Part shown: piece by piece, positions 35,646 to 44,844 of the stretch
Numbering within the stretch: the first letter of the stretch is position 1
Layout: every line of letters starts with the position of its first letter
NCBI RefSeq assembly: GCF_009498525.1
Contig: NZ_QSNT01000008.1
Span: 110,047-174,046 of the forward strand
Origin: Rhizobium sp. ICMP 5592
Lineage (GTDB): Bacteria > Pseudomonadota > Alphaproteobacteria > Rhizobiales > Rhizobiaceae
Length of the DNA stretch: 64,000 nt
Reading direction: 5' to 3'
The notes under the pieces: model-generated
Told to the model about the DNA's origin: nothing
The model's database searches: none
What the model saw: the letters and a program-made list of their open reading frames with translations, nothing else
Program-made: the position numbers and the translations under genes

Positions 35646-35978
35646 CTTCGACGTCGGGAGCCAGGCCAGCCGGATCGACCGGCCGTCCTGACTGTTGAAA
35701 GATGGCCAGCCCCCTCTCAACACTCACCCCATGAAGGAAGGGCAAGCCCCTCCTTCAAACATCCTCCCATGGGGAAAGGGGACGGTTCCCTCCACCCTTT
35801 CCCCAAACCCCTATCCCTCTCCCGGACGGCGGCCTTCGGACAGCTTTGAAGAGTGCAAACTCGCCATCGCCCATTCGCGATGTCCCGTGCGAGTGTCATT
35901 CGCGCGACCCGATCCGGCAGATCTGCGGAGTGGGTCGCTGCAAGCCCAGTCCGGTATCCCAGGAAGCCGTCATTGGCA
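35646..35978. other. intergenic region with dyad-rich sequence
   Basis: About 330 bp without a gene. Around 35750-35815 it holds several inverted repeats, such as GGGGAAAGG and CCTTTCCCC, resembling intergenic repeat-type DNA. No mobile-element gene. Confidence 0.4.
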
Positions 35979-36380
35979 TCAGGCCGTGGACGGTTTCGCA
36001 TCGCTGTCTGTCGCGCTTTCCGTCCATTCCTGCCGCCTTCGCTTTCCGGTCGTGGACCGAATGCGGTTCAGGACCGGTGGCAGAAACGGAACATCTTTCC
36101 AGGTGACTTCTCCTTCAAAGAGCATCTCGCTGTTTCTATTGCGCCAGTTCACCTCTCGCCTTGTGACAAAGGGCGGTGCGATTTCGGCAAGAGCTCCGAG
36201 CGACCCGAGCACCATCGTGCAGAAGATGCCAGCGGTTTTGATTACGGCGTCACCAAGAGGCGGCAGCACCTGTAGGTTGACGATCGTTATCGCTCCCAGA
36301 AACGGTGTGACGACGATGAAGACAACCCAAATCATCAAGGGGCCGATGAGTGGGTACCAGGCTTTTCGCCAATGGTGCAT
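35979..36380 (-). CDS. small membrane protein downstream of traG
   Basis: A 133-residue protein with two predicted membrane segments in its first 65 residues (about 10-35 and 42-64) and a basic, soluble C-terminus. GAGAGGA precedes the ATG. It starts 20 bp after the traG stop on the same strand, so it is probably the last gene of the traC-traD-traG operon. I do not recognise it as a named transfer protein. Confidence 0.65.
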   Translation of the reverse strand: MHHWRKAWYPLIGPLMIWVVFIVVTPFLGAITIVNLQVLPPLGDAVIKTAGIFCTMVLGSLGALAEIAPPFVTRREVNWRNRNSEMLFEGEVTWKDVPFLPPVLNRIRSTTGKRRRQEWTESATDSDAKPSTA

Positions 36381-36399
36381 CTGTATTCCTCTCGTTTAG

Positions 36400-38361
36400 T
36401 TACGGCTGCGACGGCGTTTCTTCCGTCGATGCGGTGCGAATTTCTGATTTCGATCGGTGGAACCGATTCACGCCGACGCACGCCTTCATGTCGTCGCGCC
36501 GGAACCAGATCGCCCGGCCGCAGCGCAAAGGCGCGTTGCCGGCGGTAAAGACGATCTGCTCGTCGGCTCGCATGCGCATGACCTCATGCGGCAGGATCAG
36601 ACGCCGGCTCGAAAGCTGCTTCGACCGCGAGCGCGACGACCCCTTCATTCCGGTCGACCGGTTCGTCTGGTCGACCTCGATCGTAGTGTCGCCACAGCGC
36701 TTCGAGATGTAGTCGGCTGTATCAGGATCGTTGATCGCCGCAAACGAGATCCATGATGCCGACTCGAACCATTTCGATGTGGCGTCCCGACCGCCATAGG
36801 CCTCACGCATCTGCCCGAGACTCTGGAAGATCAGCGTCAGCGAGATGCCGTATTTGCGACCGGCATCTCGCGCGGTTTCAAGGATGCGCAGATAGCCGAG
36901 ACGAGCGACCTCATCGAGCAGAAACAGCGTCCTGCCGGACACCTCGCCATTGCGATTATAGATCGCATTCAGTAATGCGCCGATCACGACGCGGGCAAGG
37001 CCCGGATGGGCCTCCAGCACCTTCAGGTCGAGCGCAATGAAGATGTCAGTATCACCCCTGGCGAGATCGTCGGTCGAGAAGCTGTCACCCGATACCAGAG
37101 CGGCATAGTTCGGATAGGAAAGCCAGTGCGTTTCCTTCACGGCGTTCGCATAGACGCCGGAGAAAGTCTCCGGCGTCATGTTGACGAAGACGGCGACGTT
37201 TTCGCGAACGAAATCTGATTCCGACTGTTCGTAAATCCGTGTCAGCCGCTCGCGCAGCTTCGGTTCCGGCTCGGAGAGGTTGGCCCGGACGCGGCGCAGC
37301 GTCTGATCCTTATCTTCCGTATGCCCTGACAGGCACACGTCGGCGATCAAAGCGGTCAGGAGCTGCATGGCGGAAGCCCGGAAAAAGTCGTCACGGGCGG
37401 ACGCAGCCCGCGCGTTGTCGGTCATGATCCATGTCGCGACCGCGACGATGTCCTCCTCCTTCGTGCCGCCGAAGCGGCCGATCCAATCGAGCGCGTTGAA
37501 GCCGATGGCGGGCGTGGCGGGATCGAGCACGATGACGTTGCGGCCCGCCTTGCGCCTGTGCTTGACGACCATCGGCGCGACCTCGCTCGACGGATCGAGC
37601 ACGATCAGGCCGCCGCCCCATTTGAGCGCGGTCGGGATTGTCACCGACGTTGTCTTGAAACCGCCGGAGCCGGCAAAAATGATGCCATGCGACGAGCCGA
37701 ACGAGCCGTCGAAGCACAGCAGCGGAGACTTGCCGCCCACCCCCCATGTCTCGCGCCGATCGGCCCGGAAGGACATGGCCGCAACGCTGTCCCGGTCGAC
37801 GCGGTAGCGCTCGCCGACGACGATGCCGCCCGCATCCGGAAACAGTCTTCCGGCCTCGGCCACGCCCATCCAGTCCGCCTCGCCATGGACGGCCCGCTTG
37901 CCGCGAATACGCCGCGGCGCCGGACTGGCAAAAGCCGCGTTGCCGCGAAGCCCGACGCGCAGCGCGAAGACGCCGGCGAGGAAAGTGACGGACGCGCCAA
38001 GCATCGTCGCCGGGTCCGCGTAAGCAAGTACGGATTGTCCGCTCGGCACGCTGGCTGCGATGTCGGAAAGGCGGAGCGCCTCGCGGGTTACCGCGACGAT
38101 GACAGCCGCCACGCTTCCGCTGACGACGCTCCATCCGGCCGGCTTGATGTTCGCAGCGCCATTGGCCGCGAACAGGAAGATAGTGCCGATCGCGGCTGCC
38201 GTCGCATAGGGCAGTGCGAGGCCGATCCGCCCCAGCATCAGCTTTGCCTGCGTCGTCTTTCCGAACGTAGCCAACCACTGCTCGATCCCTGGTATGAGGA
38301 TCACCACGACGATCATGATCGTCACCGGGACGACGGCGAGGAGAACTCTATTCGCCGTCAT
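36400..38361 (-). CDS. traG: conjugal transfer coupling protein TraG
   Basis: A 653-residue VirD4/TraG-type coupling protein; the Ti-plasmid TraG has nearly the same length. It has N-terminal membrane segments (about 1-130), the nucleotide-binding loop in the form GSGGFKTTS (about 225-233), Walker B FLLDEVARLG (landmarks near 425) and the C-terminal CGRAIWFRRDD region. It is an inner-membrane ATPase that links the relaxosome to the mating channel and pumps DNA. The start overlaps traD by 14 bp; the in-frame start further upstream lies inside traD. Third gene of the traC-traD-traG operon controlled from the tra box at 38.94 kb. Confidence 0.95.
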   Translation of the reverse strand: MTANRVLLAVVPVTIMIVVVILIPGIEQWLATFGKTTQAKLMLGRIGLALPYATAAAIGTIFLFAANGAANIKPAGWSVVSGSVAAVIVAVTREALRLSDIAASVPSGQSVLAYADPATMLGASVTFLAGVFALRVGLRGNAAFASPAPRRIRGKRAVHGEADWMGVAEAGRLFPDAGGIVVGERYRVDRDSVAAMSFRADRRETWGVGGKSPLLCFDGSFGSSHGIIFAGSGGFKTTSVTIPTALKWGGGLIVLDPSSEVAPMVVKHRRKAGRNVIVLDPATPAIGFNALDWIGRFGGTKEEDIVAVATWIMTDNARAASARDDFFRASAMQLLTALIADVCLSGHTEDKDQTLRRVRANLSEPEPKLRERLTRIYEQSESDFVRENVAVFVNMTPETFSGVYANAVKETHWLSYPNYAALVSGDSFSTDDLARGDTDIFIALDLKVLEAHPGLARVVIGALLNAIYNRNGEVSGRTLFLLDEVARLGYLRILETARDAGRKYGISLTLIFQSLGQMREAYGGRDATSKWFESASWISFAAINDPDTADYISKRCGDTTIEVDQTNRSTGMKGSSRSRSKQLSSRRLILPHEVMRMRADEQIVFTAGNAPLRCGRAIWFRRDDMKACVGVNRFHRSKSEIRTASTEETPSQP

Positions 38362-38563
38362 GACCGAAAACCTCCGCACCGATCGCGGCCAGGCGCACCC
38401 GCTCCGCATCGTCGCCTTTGATGCGGTGACTTGCATCGATCAGCAAGCCGAGTAGCAGCGCCCTTTTCTCGTAACGCAGTCCGGCCTTGACGATCAGGCC
38501 GCCAAGCTCGATTTTCTCGCGGGTGTCCTTCTTTCGGGTGTCGGTCGATGAGGTCCGGCGCAT
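38348..38563 (-). CDS. traD: conjugal transfer protein TraD
   Basis: A 71-residue protein, the same length as Ti-plasmid TraD. The diagnostic part is KKDTREKIELGGLIVKAGLR (residues about 11-30). TraD is an accessory relaxosome or regulatory factor of unknown detail. The ATG at 38563 has GAGG nine bases upstream and lies four bases after the traC stop; earlier in-frame starts would run through traC. Confidence 0.9.
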   Translation of the reverse strand: MRRTSSTDTRKKDTREKIELGGLIVKAGLRYEKRALLLGLLIDASHRIKGDDAERVRLAAIGAEVFGHDGE

Positions 38564-38567
38564 CCGC

Positions 38568-38864
38568 TCAAGCCTCACGACTGTTGCCCGTAATCGCGCC
38601 AGACGCGAGCGTTGTGGCCGTCTCGCCGGCGGTCCTGCCGTCACCCGCATTTTTCCTTCCGGAAGCAACTCCCTTCCTTCCGCGAAAGCGTCCGGCAATG
38701 TCCTCGAATGCCGCCTGAAGTTCTGCCTCCTCGATCTCGATTTCGCCGAGACCCGCTTTCAGCGCGATCCGGCCGATCCGCTCGGCCTCGCGGGTCTCGG
38801 CCTGCCTGAGTTGGTCCTGCAGGCGGGCGATTTCTTCGCGTATCTTCGATGACGGTTTTTTCAT
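38568..38864 (-). CDS. traC: conjugal transfer protein TraC
   Basis: A 98-residue, strongly helical, charged protein, equal in length to Ti-plasmid TraC. The N-terminus KKPSSKIREEIARLQDQLRQ (coiled-coil-like) is typical, followed by an alanine/glycine-rich tail. TraC helps TraA at oriT as part of the relaxosome. The ATG at 38864 is chosen over one 63 bp upstream because GGAG precedes it and the product then matches the family. First gene of the minus-strand Dtr operon, next to oriT. Confidence 0.9.
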   Translation of the reverse strand: MKKPSSKIREEIARLQDQLRQAETREAERIGRIALKAGLGEIEIEEAELQAAFEDIAGRFRGRKGVASGRKNAGDGRTAGETATTLASGAITGNSREA

Positions 38865-38882
38865 TCCGGTCGCATCTCCGTG

Positions 38883-38915
38883 AAGTCTTGCGGCGTAGTT
38901 GTCGCTGCAAGACTT
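38883..38915. repeat. inverted repeat in the traC-oriT interval
   Basis: AAGTCTTGC (38883-38891) and GCAAGACTT (38907-38915), a perfect 9-bp inverted repeat with 15 bp between. Likely a protein site of the relaxosome or a promoter element for traC. Confidence 0.6.
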
Positions 38916-38937
38916 CCTTAAAAGCACGGCCGAAGGA

Positions 38938-38955
38938 ACGTGCAGATTTGCACGT
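38938..38955. promoter_or_regulatory. tra box (TraR binding site)
   Basis: ACGTGCAGATTTGCACGT is an 18-bp near-perfect dyad that matches the Ti-plasmid tra box; only the central pair departs from symmetry. It lies between the divergent traC and traA genes, as in Ti plasmids, where AHL-bound TraR at this box activates both operons. The traR gene itself is at 61.1-61.8 kb. Confidence 0.9.
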
Positions 38956-38998
38956 CGGCAAAGCCGACACTTTGGAAGATGATCCCGCCGTTCCGAAG

Positions 38999-39045
38999 GA
39001 GCGGATCCAAGGGCGCAGTTATACGTCGCTGACGCGACGCGTGCT
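38999..39045. other. oriT: origin of conjugal transfer (oriT)
   Basis: The segment GGGCGCAGTTATACGTCG (39011-39028) matches the conserved nick region of Ti-plasmid and RSF1010-type (MOBQ) origins. It is followed by the inverted repeat CGTCGC (39024-39029) / GCGACG (39034-39039). It lies 70 bp before traA, whose product would nick here. A second small dyad, GTCGGC/GCCGAC, is at 38954-38968 beside the tra box. Confidence 0.85.
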
Positions 39046-39108
39046 CAGAGGCCGACCATGGCCTGACCGCTCCCGCCGAACGACGTTCAAACGGGAGCTT
39101 TTACCGCC

Positions 39109-42100
39109 GTGGCCATCGCCCACTTCTCAGCCAGTATCGTCAGCCGCGGCGACGGCCGCAGCGTGGTGCTGTCCGCGGCCTACCGGCACTGCGCCAAGAT
39201 GGAATACGAGCGCGAGGCCCGCACCATCGACTACACCCGGAAAGAGGGGCTCCTGCACGAGGAGTTCGTCCTCCCCGCAGATGCGCCGCAATGGGTGAAA
39301 GCGCTCATTGCGGACCGTGCAGTTTCAGGCGCCGTCGAAGCCTTCTGGAACAAGGTGGAGACTTTCGAGAAGCGCGCCGACGCGCAGCTTGCCCGGGATC
39401 TGACCATTGCACTTCCGCTGGAGCTTTCGCCCGATCAGAACATCGTACTCGTGCGGGATTTCGTCGAGAAACACATCCTCGCAAAAGGCATGGTCGTCGA
39501 TTGGGTCTATCACGACAATCCCGGCAACCCGCACATCCACCTTATGACCACATTGCGGCCGCTGACCGAAGACGGGTTCGGGGCCAAGAAGGTGGCGGTC
39601 ATCGGCGAGGACGGCCAGCCGGTTCGCACGAAATCGGGAAAAATCCTCTATGAGCTGTGGGCCGGCTCGACTGATGATTTCAACGTTTTGCGCGATGGGT
39701 GGTTCGAACGGCTGAACCATCATCTGGCGATGAACGGTGTCGATCTGCGCATCGATGGCCGGTCGTACGAAAAGCAGGGCATCGACCTGGAGCCGACAAT
39801 CCATCTTGGCGTCGGGGCGAAGGCGATCGAGCGAAAGGCGGAGAAACAAGGCCGCCGGCCGGAGCTCGAGAGGCTCGAACTGAACGAGGCGCGGCGCGAG
39901 GAAAACGCGCGCCGGATCTTGGGGCGGCCGGAGATTGTGCTCGACCTCGTGACCCGCGAAAAGAGCGTCTTCGATGAACGCGATATCGCCAAGATACTCT
40001 ATCGCTATGTTGACGATCCCGGGACCTTCCAACAGCTCTTGGCGCGCATTCTCCAGAGCCCGGAAACGCTTCGCCTGCAGCGTGAGGCGATCGCGTTCGC
40101 GACCGGGGAGAGGGTGCTCGCCCGCTACACCACGCGCGAACTGATCCGGCTCGAAGCCGGGATGGCGCGCCGGTCGGTCTGGCTTTCCGAACGGGAGACG
40201 CATGGCGTCGACGACAAGGTGTTTGCGGCGACGTTTGCGCGCCATTCCCGCCTGTCGGAAGAACAGCGAACCGCCATCGAGCATGTCGCGGGTCCGGGGC
40301 GCATCGCCGCTGTCGTCGGCCGCGCCGGCGCAGGCAAGACCACGATGATGAGGGCGGCCCGCGAGGTATGGGAACTCGCCGGTTACCGCGTCGTCGGTGG
40401 CGCTCTTGCCGGCAAGGCGGCGGAGGGCTTGGAGAAGGAAGCCGCTATTCTCAGCCGTACGCTGGCATCCTGGGAGCTGAGCTGGAAGCAAGGTCGCGAC
40501 ACGCTCGACGCAAAGACCGTCTTCATTATGGACGAGGCGGGCATGGTCGCCTCCAGGCAGATGGCCGGCTTCGTCGAGGCCGTGGTCAGGACGGGCGCCA
40601 AGCTGGTGCTCGTCGGCGACCCGGAACAGCTGCAGCCGATCGAGGCGGGTGCTGCCTTCCGCGCGATCGCCGACCGCATCGGATATGCCGAGCTTGAGAC
40701 GATCTATCGCCAGCGTGAGGACTGGATGCGCAAGGCCTCGCTTGACCTTGCACGCGGCAAGGTCACTGACGCGGTTTCAGCCTATCGCGCCAACGGCAAG
40801 GTGAACGGACTGACGCTCAAGTCCGAGGCGATCGAGAGCCTGATCGCCGACTGGAACCACGACTACGATCCCGCGAAGTCCATGCTGATGCTCGCGCATC
40901 TGCGACGTGACGTGCGTATGCTCAACGAGCTTGCGCGCGAAAAACTGGTCGAGCGTGGGATCGTCGGAGAGGGCCATGTCTTCAGAACCGCCGAGGGTGT
41001 CCGACGTTTCGACGCCGGCGACCAGATCGTTTTCCTGAAGAACGAGGGCTCGATTGGCGTGAAAAACGGTACGATCGGCCGTGTCGTCGAGGCGGCGCCG
41101 AACCGCATCGTCGCGGTAGTCGGCGAAGGCGATCAGCGCAGGCGGGTGACGTTCGAGAGCCGTTTCTACAACAACCTCGATCATGGCTATGCCACCACGA
41201 TCCACAAGAGCCAAGGCGCTACGGTCGACAGGGTGAAGGTGCTTGCTTCGCTCTCGCTCGATAGGCACCTCACCTATGTGGCGATGACGCGACATCGCGA
41301 GGATCTGAAGCTCTATTACGGCCGTCGTTCCTTCGCCTTCAATGGCGGTCTGACGAAGGTCCTGTCTCGGCGGAACGCCAAGGAAACCACGCTCGACTAC
41401 GAGCGCGCCCAGCTCTACCGGCACGCGCTGGCTTTCGCCGACAACCGCGGCCTGCACATTGTTCAGGTGGCGCGCACGCTGCTGCGCGACCGGCTCGACT
41501 GGACGCTGCGGCAGAAGAACAGGATCGCCGACCTGGCGGTGCGGTTGGCCGCCGCCGTCGAGCGTCTCGGCCTGCTGAAATCCCCTCATAAGCAAACAAG
41601 AAAGGAGGCCCGTCCCATGGTCGCAGGCGTCACACAATTCCCCGGCTCCGTTGCCGATAGCGTCGAGCAGAAACTTGGATCCGATCCCGCTCTGAAGAAG
41701 CAATGGCAGGAGGTCTCGGCTCGCTTCCGCTACGTGTTCGCCGACCCGGAAGCGGCCTTCCGGGCGATGAACTTCGATGCGATCCTGACCGACAAGGATA
41801 TGGCCCGGCAAGCGCTGCAGAAGCTTGGCTCCGATCCAGCTTCCATCGGTCCATTGAAAGGCAAAACCGGCCTTCTCGGCTCAAAGTCGGACCGCCAAGC
41901 CCGTCGCGTCGCTGACGTCAACGTGTCGGCGCTGAAGCGCGATATCGAGCGCTATCTCCAGATGCGAGCAAGCGCGGTGCAGCGCATCGAGAGCGATGAG
42001 AAGACACTGCGTCAGCGCATGTCGATCGATATCCCGGCGCTGTCGCCCGCCGCGCAGAGCCTGCTGGAGCGGGTGCGCGATGCAATCGACCGCAACGATT

Positions 42101-42411
42101 TGCCCTCGGCGCTCGGATACGCGCTCAGCAACCGCGAAATCAAGGCTGAGATCGATGGTTTCGGCAAGGCAGTTGCTGAACGATTTGGGGAGCGCACCCT
42201 GCTGACCAACACCGCGCGCAACCCCCAAGGTCAGTTGTTCGACAAGCTCGCTGAAGGGCTCGCTCCCCAGGAGAAGGAACGGTTGAAGGAAGCCTGGCCG
42301 GTGATGCGTACCGCACAGCAGCTCGCGGCCCATGAGCGCACAGTGGCGACCCTGAAGCAGGCAGAGGACCTGAAGTTCGCTCAGCGTCAGAAGCCGGTGA
42401 TCAAGCAATGA
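39109..42411 (+). CDS. traA: conjugal relaxase-helicase TraA
   Basis: A 1,100-residue protein, the same length as Ti-plasmid TraA. The N-terminal MOBQ (MobA/MobL-type) relaxase holds the HIHLMTTLRP motif (around residues 142-151). A RecD-like helicase follows with Walker A GRAGAGKTT (about 404-412), a DEAGMV segment (about 478) and the C-terminal TIHKSQG motif (about 699-705). It nicks oriT and unwinds the transferred strand. The start is a GTG with GGGAG 12 bp upstream and gives the conserved MAIAHFSASIVSRG start. The last codons overlap traF (ATGA), so traA-traF-traB-traH form one operon, driven from the tra box. Confidence 0.95.
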   Translation: MAIAHFSASIVSRGDGRSVVLSAAYRHCAKMEYEREARTIDYTRKEGLLHEEFVLPADAPQWVKALIADRAVSGAVEAFWNKVETFEKRADAQLARDLTIALPLELSPDQNIVLVRDFVEKHILAKGMVVDWVYHDNPGNPHIHLMTTLRPLTEDGFGAKKVAVIGEDGQPVRTKSGKILYELWAGSTDDFNVLRDGWFERLNHHLAMNGVDLRIDGRSYEKQGIDLEPTIHLGVGAKAIERKAEKQGRRPELERLELNEARREENARRILGRPEIVLDLVTREKSVFDERDIAKILYRYVDDPGTFQQLLARILQSPETLRLQREAIAFATGERVLARYTTRELIRLEAGMARRSVWLSERETHGVDDKVFAATFARHSRLSEEQRTAIEHVAGPGRIAAVVGRAGAGKTTMMRAAREVWELAGYRVVGGALAGKAAEGLEKEAAILSRTLASWELSWKQGRDTLDAKTVFIMDEAGMVASRQMAGFVEAVVRTGAKLVLVGDPEQLQPIEAGAAFRAIADRIGYAELETIYRQREDWMRKASLDLARGKVTDAVSAYRANGKVNGLTLKSEAIESLIADWNHDYDPAKSMLMLAHLRRDVRMLNELAREKLVERGIVGEGHVFRTAEGVRRFDAGDQIVFLKNEGSIGVKNGTIGRVVEAAPNRIVAVVGEGDQRRRVTFESRFYNNLDHGYATTIHKSQGATVDRVKVLASLSLDRHLTYVAMTRHREDLKLYYGRRSFAFNGGLTKVLSRRNAKETTLDYERAQLYRHALAFADNRGLHIVQVARTLLRDRLDWTLRQKNRIADLAVRLAAAVERLGLLKSPHKQTRKEARPMVAGVTQFPGSVADSVEQKLGSDPALKKQWQEVSARFRYVFADPEAAFRAMNFDAILTDKDMARQALQKLGSDPASIGPLKGKTGLLGSKSDRQARRVADVNVSALKRDIERYLQMRASAVQRIESDEKTLRQRMSIDIPALSPAAQSLLERVRDAIDRNDLPSALGYALSNREIKAEIDGFGKAVAERFGERTLLTNTARNPQGQLFDKLAEGLAPQEKERLKEAWPVMRTAQQLAAHERTVATLKQAEDLKFAQRQKPVIKQ

Positions 42412-42938
42412 GCAGGCGAAGTGTGATTGTGTTCGTCACTGCGAGCGCGAGCGTCATGGTGGCTCTCGCAGGGATCGGGTTTATAGGCAGCATGAGGCTG
42501 AACCTGACGCCGAGCGAACCACTTGGTATCTGGCGCATCGAGCCTTTTGGTCGAGACCCCCTCGTTGGTGATCTCGTGTTCATCTGCCCTCCGCCCACGT
42601 CGCAGTTCGAGGAGGCATGGCAGCGCGGTTATCTCCGGCGCGGACTGTGTGCCGGCGGCTTTGCTCCCCTCATCAAGACCGTCGCAGCGCTTCCCGGTCA
42701 GAGCATTGCGATCGGCGACACCGTCAAGATAGATGGCGCTGTTCTCAGCGCATCACGCGTCCGTAAGAGCGACGGGCGAGGTCGACCGATCGTCCCCTAT
42801 TCCGGCGGCATCGTGCTGCCGGGTCACCTGTTTCTCCACTCATCCTTTGCGAGCTCCTATGACTCCCGATATTTTGGCCCGATCTCGATCAGCGGCCTCC
42901 TCGGCCTTGCCAAGCCGATCCTCACCTTCGGTCCCTGA
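42408..42938 (+). CDS. traF: conjugal transfer peptidase TraF
   Basis: A 176-residue S26-type signal peptidase-like protein. After one N-terminal membrane segment comes the catalytic Ser in TPSEPLGIWR (about residues 34-43) and the general-base Lys in LIKTVAALPG (about 88-97), as in TraF of RP4 and Ti plasmids, which process the pilin. Starts in the traA stop (ATGA) and overlaps traB by 80 bp in another frame. It acts on the periplasmic face of the inner membrane. Confidence 0.95.
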   Translation: MSRRSVIVFVTASASVMVALAGIGFIGSMRLNLTPSEPLGIWRIEPFGRDPLVGDLVFICPPPTSQFEEAWQRGYLRRGLCAGGFAPLIKTVAALPGQSIAIGDTVKIDGAVLSASRVRKSDGRGRPIVPYSGGIVLPGHLFLHSSFASSYDSRYFGPISISGLLGLAKPILTFGP

Positions 42939-44094
42939 CCGCTTGCGCGGACCGACCCTGGTCGCGCTGTCGATCTCGGTGGGCACCGTCAGCTGGAGCG
43001 GAAACACGCTGGCCCTTCCGATCGCCATGTTCTTTCCATTGCTCTGGGCGAAATCGCCGACGCGTGTGGTCGCTGCTGGAGTCTCGGCGGGGTATTTCCT
43101 GGCGGCCTCGCGTGGGCTCCCGCAGGGCGTCGCAAATTTCTATGCGTCCGATCTATGGCCGGGGCTCTTGCTCTGGATAGCTGGTTCACTCGCCTTCGTC
43201 TCGGTTCATACGGCTCTCTGGACTGAGCGACCGGGCAAGGGAAGGGCGCTGCGCTATGTGGCGGCTGCCGTCCTGATGGCAGTTCCTCCTTTCGGTATAG
43301 CAGGCTGGGCGCATCCGATTACTGCCGCTGGCGTGCTGTTTCCACGATGGGGGTGGTTCGGCCTCGGCGCGACCGCGATTCTATTGGTCATCATGACCGG
43401 TCGAAGGTGGCAAATCGCGGTCGCAGTCCTGGGGGGACTTTACGTCTGGTCGGCCACGACCTGGACGCCATCTAACGTACCTAACGCTTGGGCGGGGGTC
43501 GATCTTGAACTCGGGGAAAACCTCGGCCGTGGCGCATCTCTCGAGCGTCACCGTGGCCTCATCGCAACGGTCAGACAGGTCGCAGACAATGGCGCGCGCG
43601 TCGTCGTGCTCCCCGAAAGCGCCCTTGGCTTCTGGACACCGACTGTCGAGCAGTACTGGCAGGGAGAGCTGGCGGATAGACGCGTCACCGTGATCGCCGG
43701 CGCAACTGTTGTAGAGCGCACCGGCTACGACAATGTCTTGGTGGCGATCTCCAGGGAAGGGGCACGCATCCTTTATCACGAGCGTATGCCCGTCCCCGTG
43801 TCGATGTGGCAGCCGTGGCTTGCCTGGAGTGGACAGAGCGGCGGCGCCCGGGCTGGCTTTTTCACCAACCCCGTCTCCGCGCTCGGTGGCCGGAGGATCG
43901 CGCCGCTGATCTGCTACGAACAGTTGATCGTCTGGCCAGTGCTGCAGTCGATGCTGCATAGGCCGGACATGATTGTTGCCGCCGGCAATGGCTGGTGGAC
44001 ATCGGGCACCTCGATCATTGCGATCCAGAAAGCGAGCACTACCGCCTGGGCCTGGCTGTTCAACTTGCCTCTCGTCACAGCCTTCAACACCTGA
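42859..44094 (+). CDS. traB: conjugal transfer protein TraB (nitrilase/apolipoprotein acyltransferase-like)
   Basis: A 411-residue protein with about six membrane segments in the first half and a carbon-nitrogen hydrolase domain in the second, as in Ti-plasmid TraB and Lnt. Visible are the Glu of the triad in VLPESALG (about 248-255) and the nucleophile Cys in LICYEQ (about 351-356). In Ti plasmids TraB raises transfer efficiency by an unknown mechanism. The ATG at 42859 is preferred because the membrane part starts soon after it; a GTG-type start further upstream would overlap traF almost completely. Confidence 0.85.
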   Translation: MTPDILARSRSAASSALPSRSSPSVPDRLRGPTLVALSISVGTVSWSGNTLALPIAMFFPLLWAKSPTRVVAAGVSAGYFLAASRGLPQGVANFYASDLWPGLLLWIAGSLAFVSVHTALWTERPGKGRALRYVAAAVLMAVPPFGIAGWAHPITAAGVLFPRWGWFGLGATAILLVIMTGRRWQIAVAVLGGLYVWSATTWTPSNVPNAWAGVDLELGENLGRGASLERHRGLIATVRQVADNGARVVVLPESALGFWTPTVEQYWQGELADRRVTVIAGATVVERTGYDNVLVAISREGARILYHERMPVPVSMWQPWLAWSGQSGGARAGFFTNPVSALGGRRIAPLICYEQLIVWPVLQSMLHRPDMIVAAGNGWWTSGTSIIAIQKASTTAWAWLFNLPLVTAFNT

Positions 44095-44110
44095 GAGAGG
44101 AATAACAGCC

Positions 44111-44716
44111 ATGGTCGATGCCGCCCTTATCCTGAAATGCGCCGATCCGGGCCTAAAGCCCGCGATCGTCGAAAAGTTCATCGCGCAAGCCGGATCGTCC
44201 GATCCGCTTGCCGTGACAGTTCGCTCGGGCAACCGAATCATCCTCGTGCCTCAGGCGAAAACACCCGAGGAGGCGATGGCACTGATCGGGGAGTATGTCG
44301 GACAGGCTGTCGTTCGCGTTGGAATCACGCAATATCCGGCCGGCCTCGGCATCAAGGACGTTTCTGAGCTGAAGCCGGACCTTGTCGACGCTTGCAAGAA
44401 TATCCGCATGGGCACGGCGCTGTTCGGCAAGGTCTACCGCATCGTCACCAAATGGTACGGCAACGCGGTCGACGAGGCCTTCGAGGACGCCATCATCTCC
44501 TGGCAGAGCGGATACTTCGAGGGGACGGCGGTTTTCCGTGCTCCGGATCCGGGAGATGTCAAGCTGGCCGAGCCGAAGCAAGGCGAACCGGATGCGCACG
44601 CAAGTGTGAAGCCGGAGGACCAAGATGGCCAGGATGGTCCGAACGCCAACGGTGCAAGCGATCCCAACAGGGCAGGGATGCGTATCGATCTCTCCGGAAT
44701 CGGGGGCTCGAGATAG
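44111..44716 (+). CDS. traH: conjugal transfer protein TraH
   Basis: A 201-residue protein like Ti-plasmid TraH. The conserved part is the first 140 residues (VDAALILKCADPGLKPAIVE and the TKWYGNAVDEAFEDAI segment as landmarks); the C-terminus is a hydrophilic tail. GAGAGGA precedes the ATG. It is 16 bp after traB and closes the traAFBH operon. Its role in transfer is unclear. Confidence 0.85.
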   Translation: MVDAALILKCADPGLKPAIVEKFIAQAGSSDPLAVTVRSGNRIILVPQAKTPEEAMALIGEYVGQAVVRVGITQYPAGLGIKDVSELKPDLVDACKNIRMGTALFGKVYRIVTKWYGNAVDEAFEDAIISWQSGYFEGTAVFRAPDPGDVKLAEPKQGEPDAHASVKPEDQDGQDGPNANGASDPNRAGMRIDLSGIGGSR

Positions 44717-44844
44717 GCTGGAATTACGTCGCGTCACAAATGCAATGGCGATCATCCAACGCTGAGTACGGACGCACCGGGTGGGATGAGAGATCGCCCG
44801 ATACGCGAAACAGCAAACCCGTCGCGCTTCTCGGAAGGAAACCA

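Noticed and set aside
40777..41811. 344-codon minus-strand open frame inside traA
   Set aside because: Antisense shadow; traA has the full Ti-type sequence on the other strand.
44392..44844. In-frame extension upstream of the LuxR gene
   Set aside because: It overlaps traH in another frame; the ATG at 44845 has GGAAGGAA and gives the normal length.
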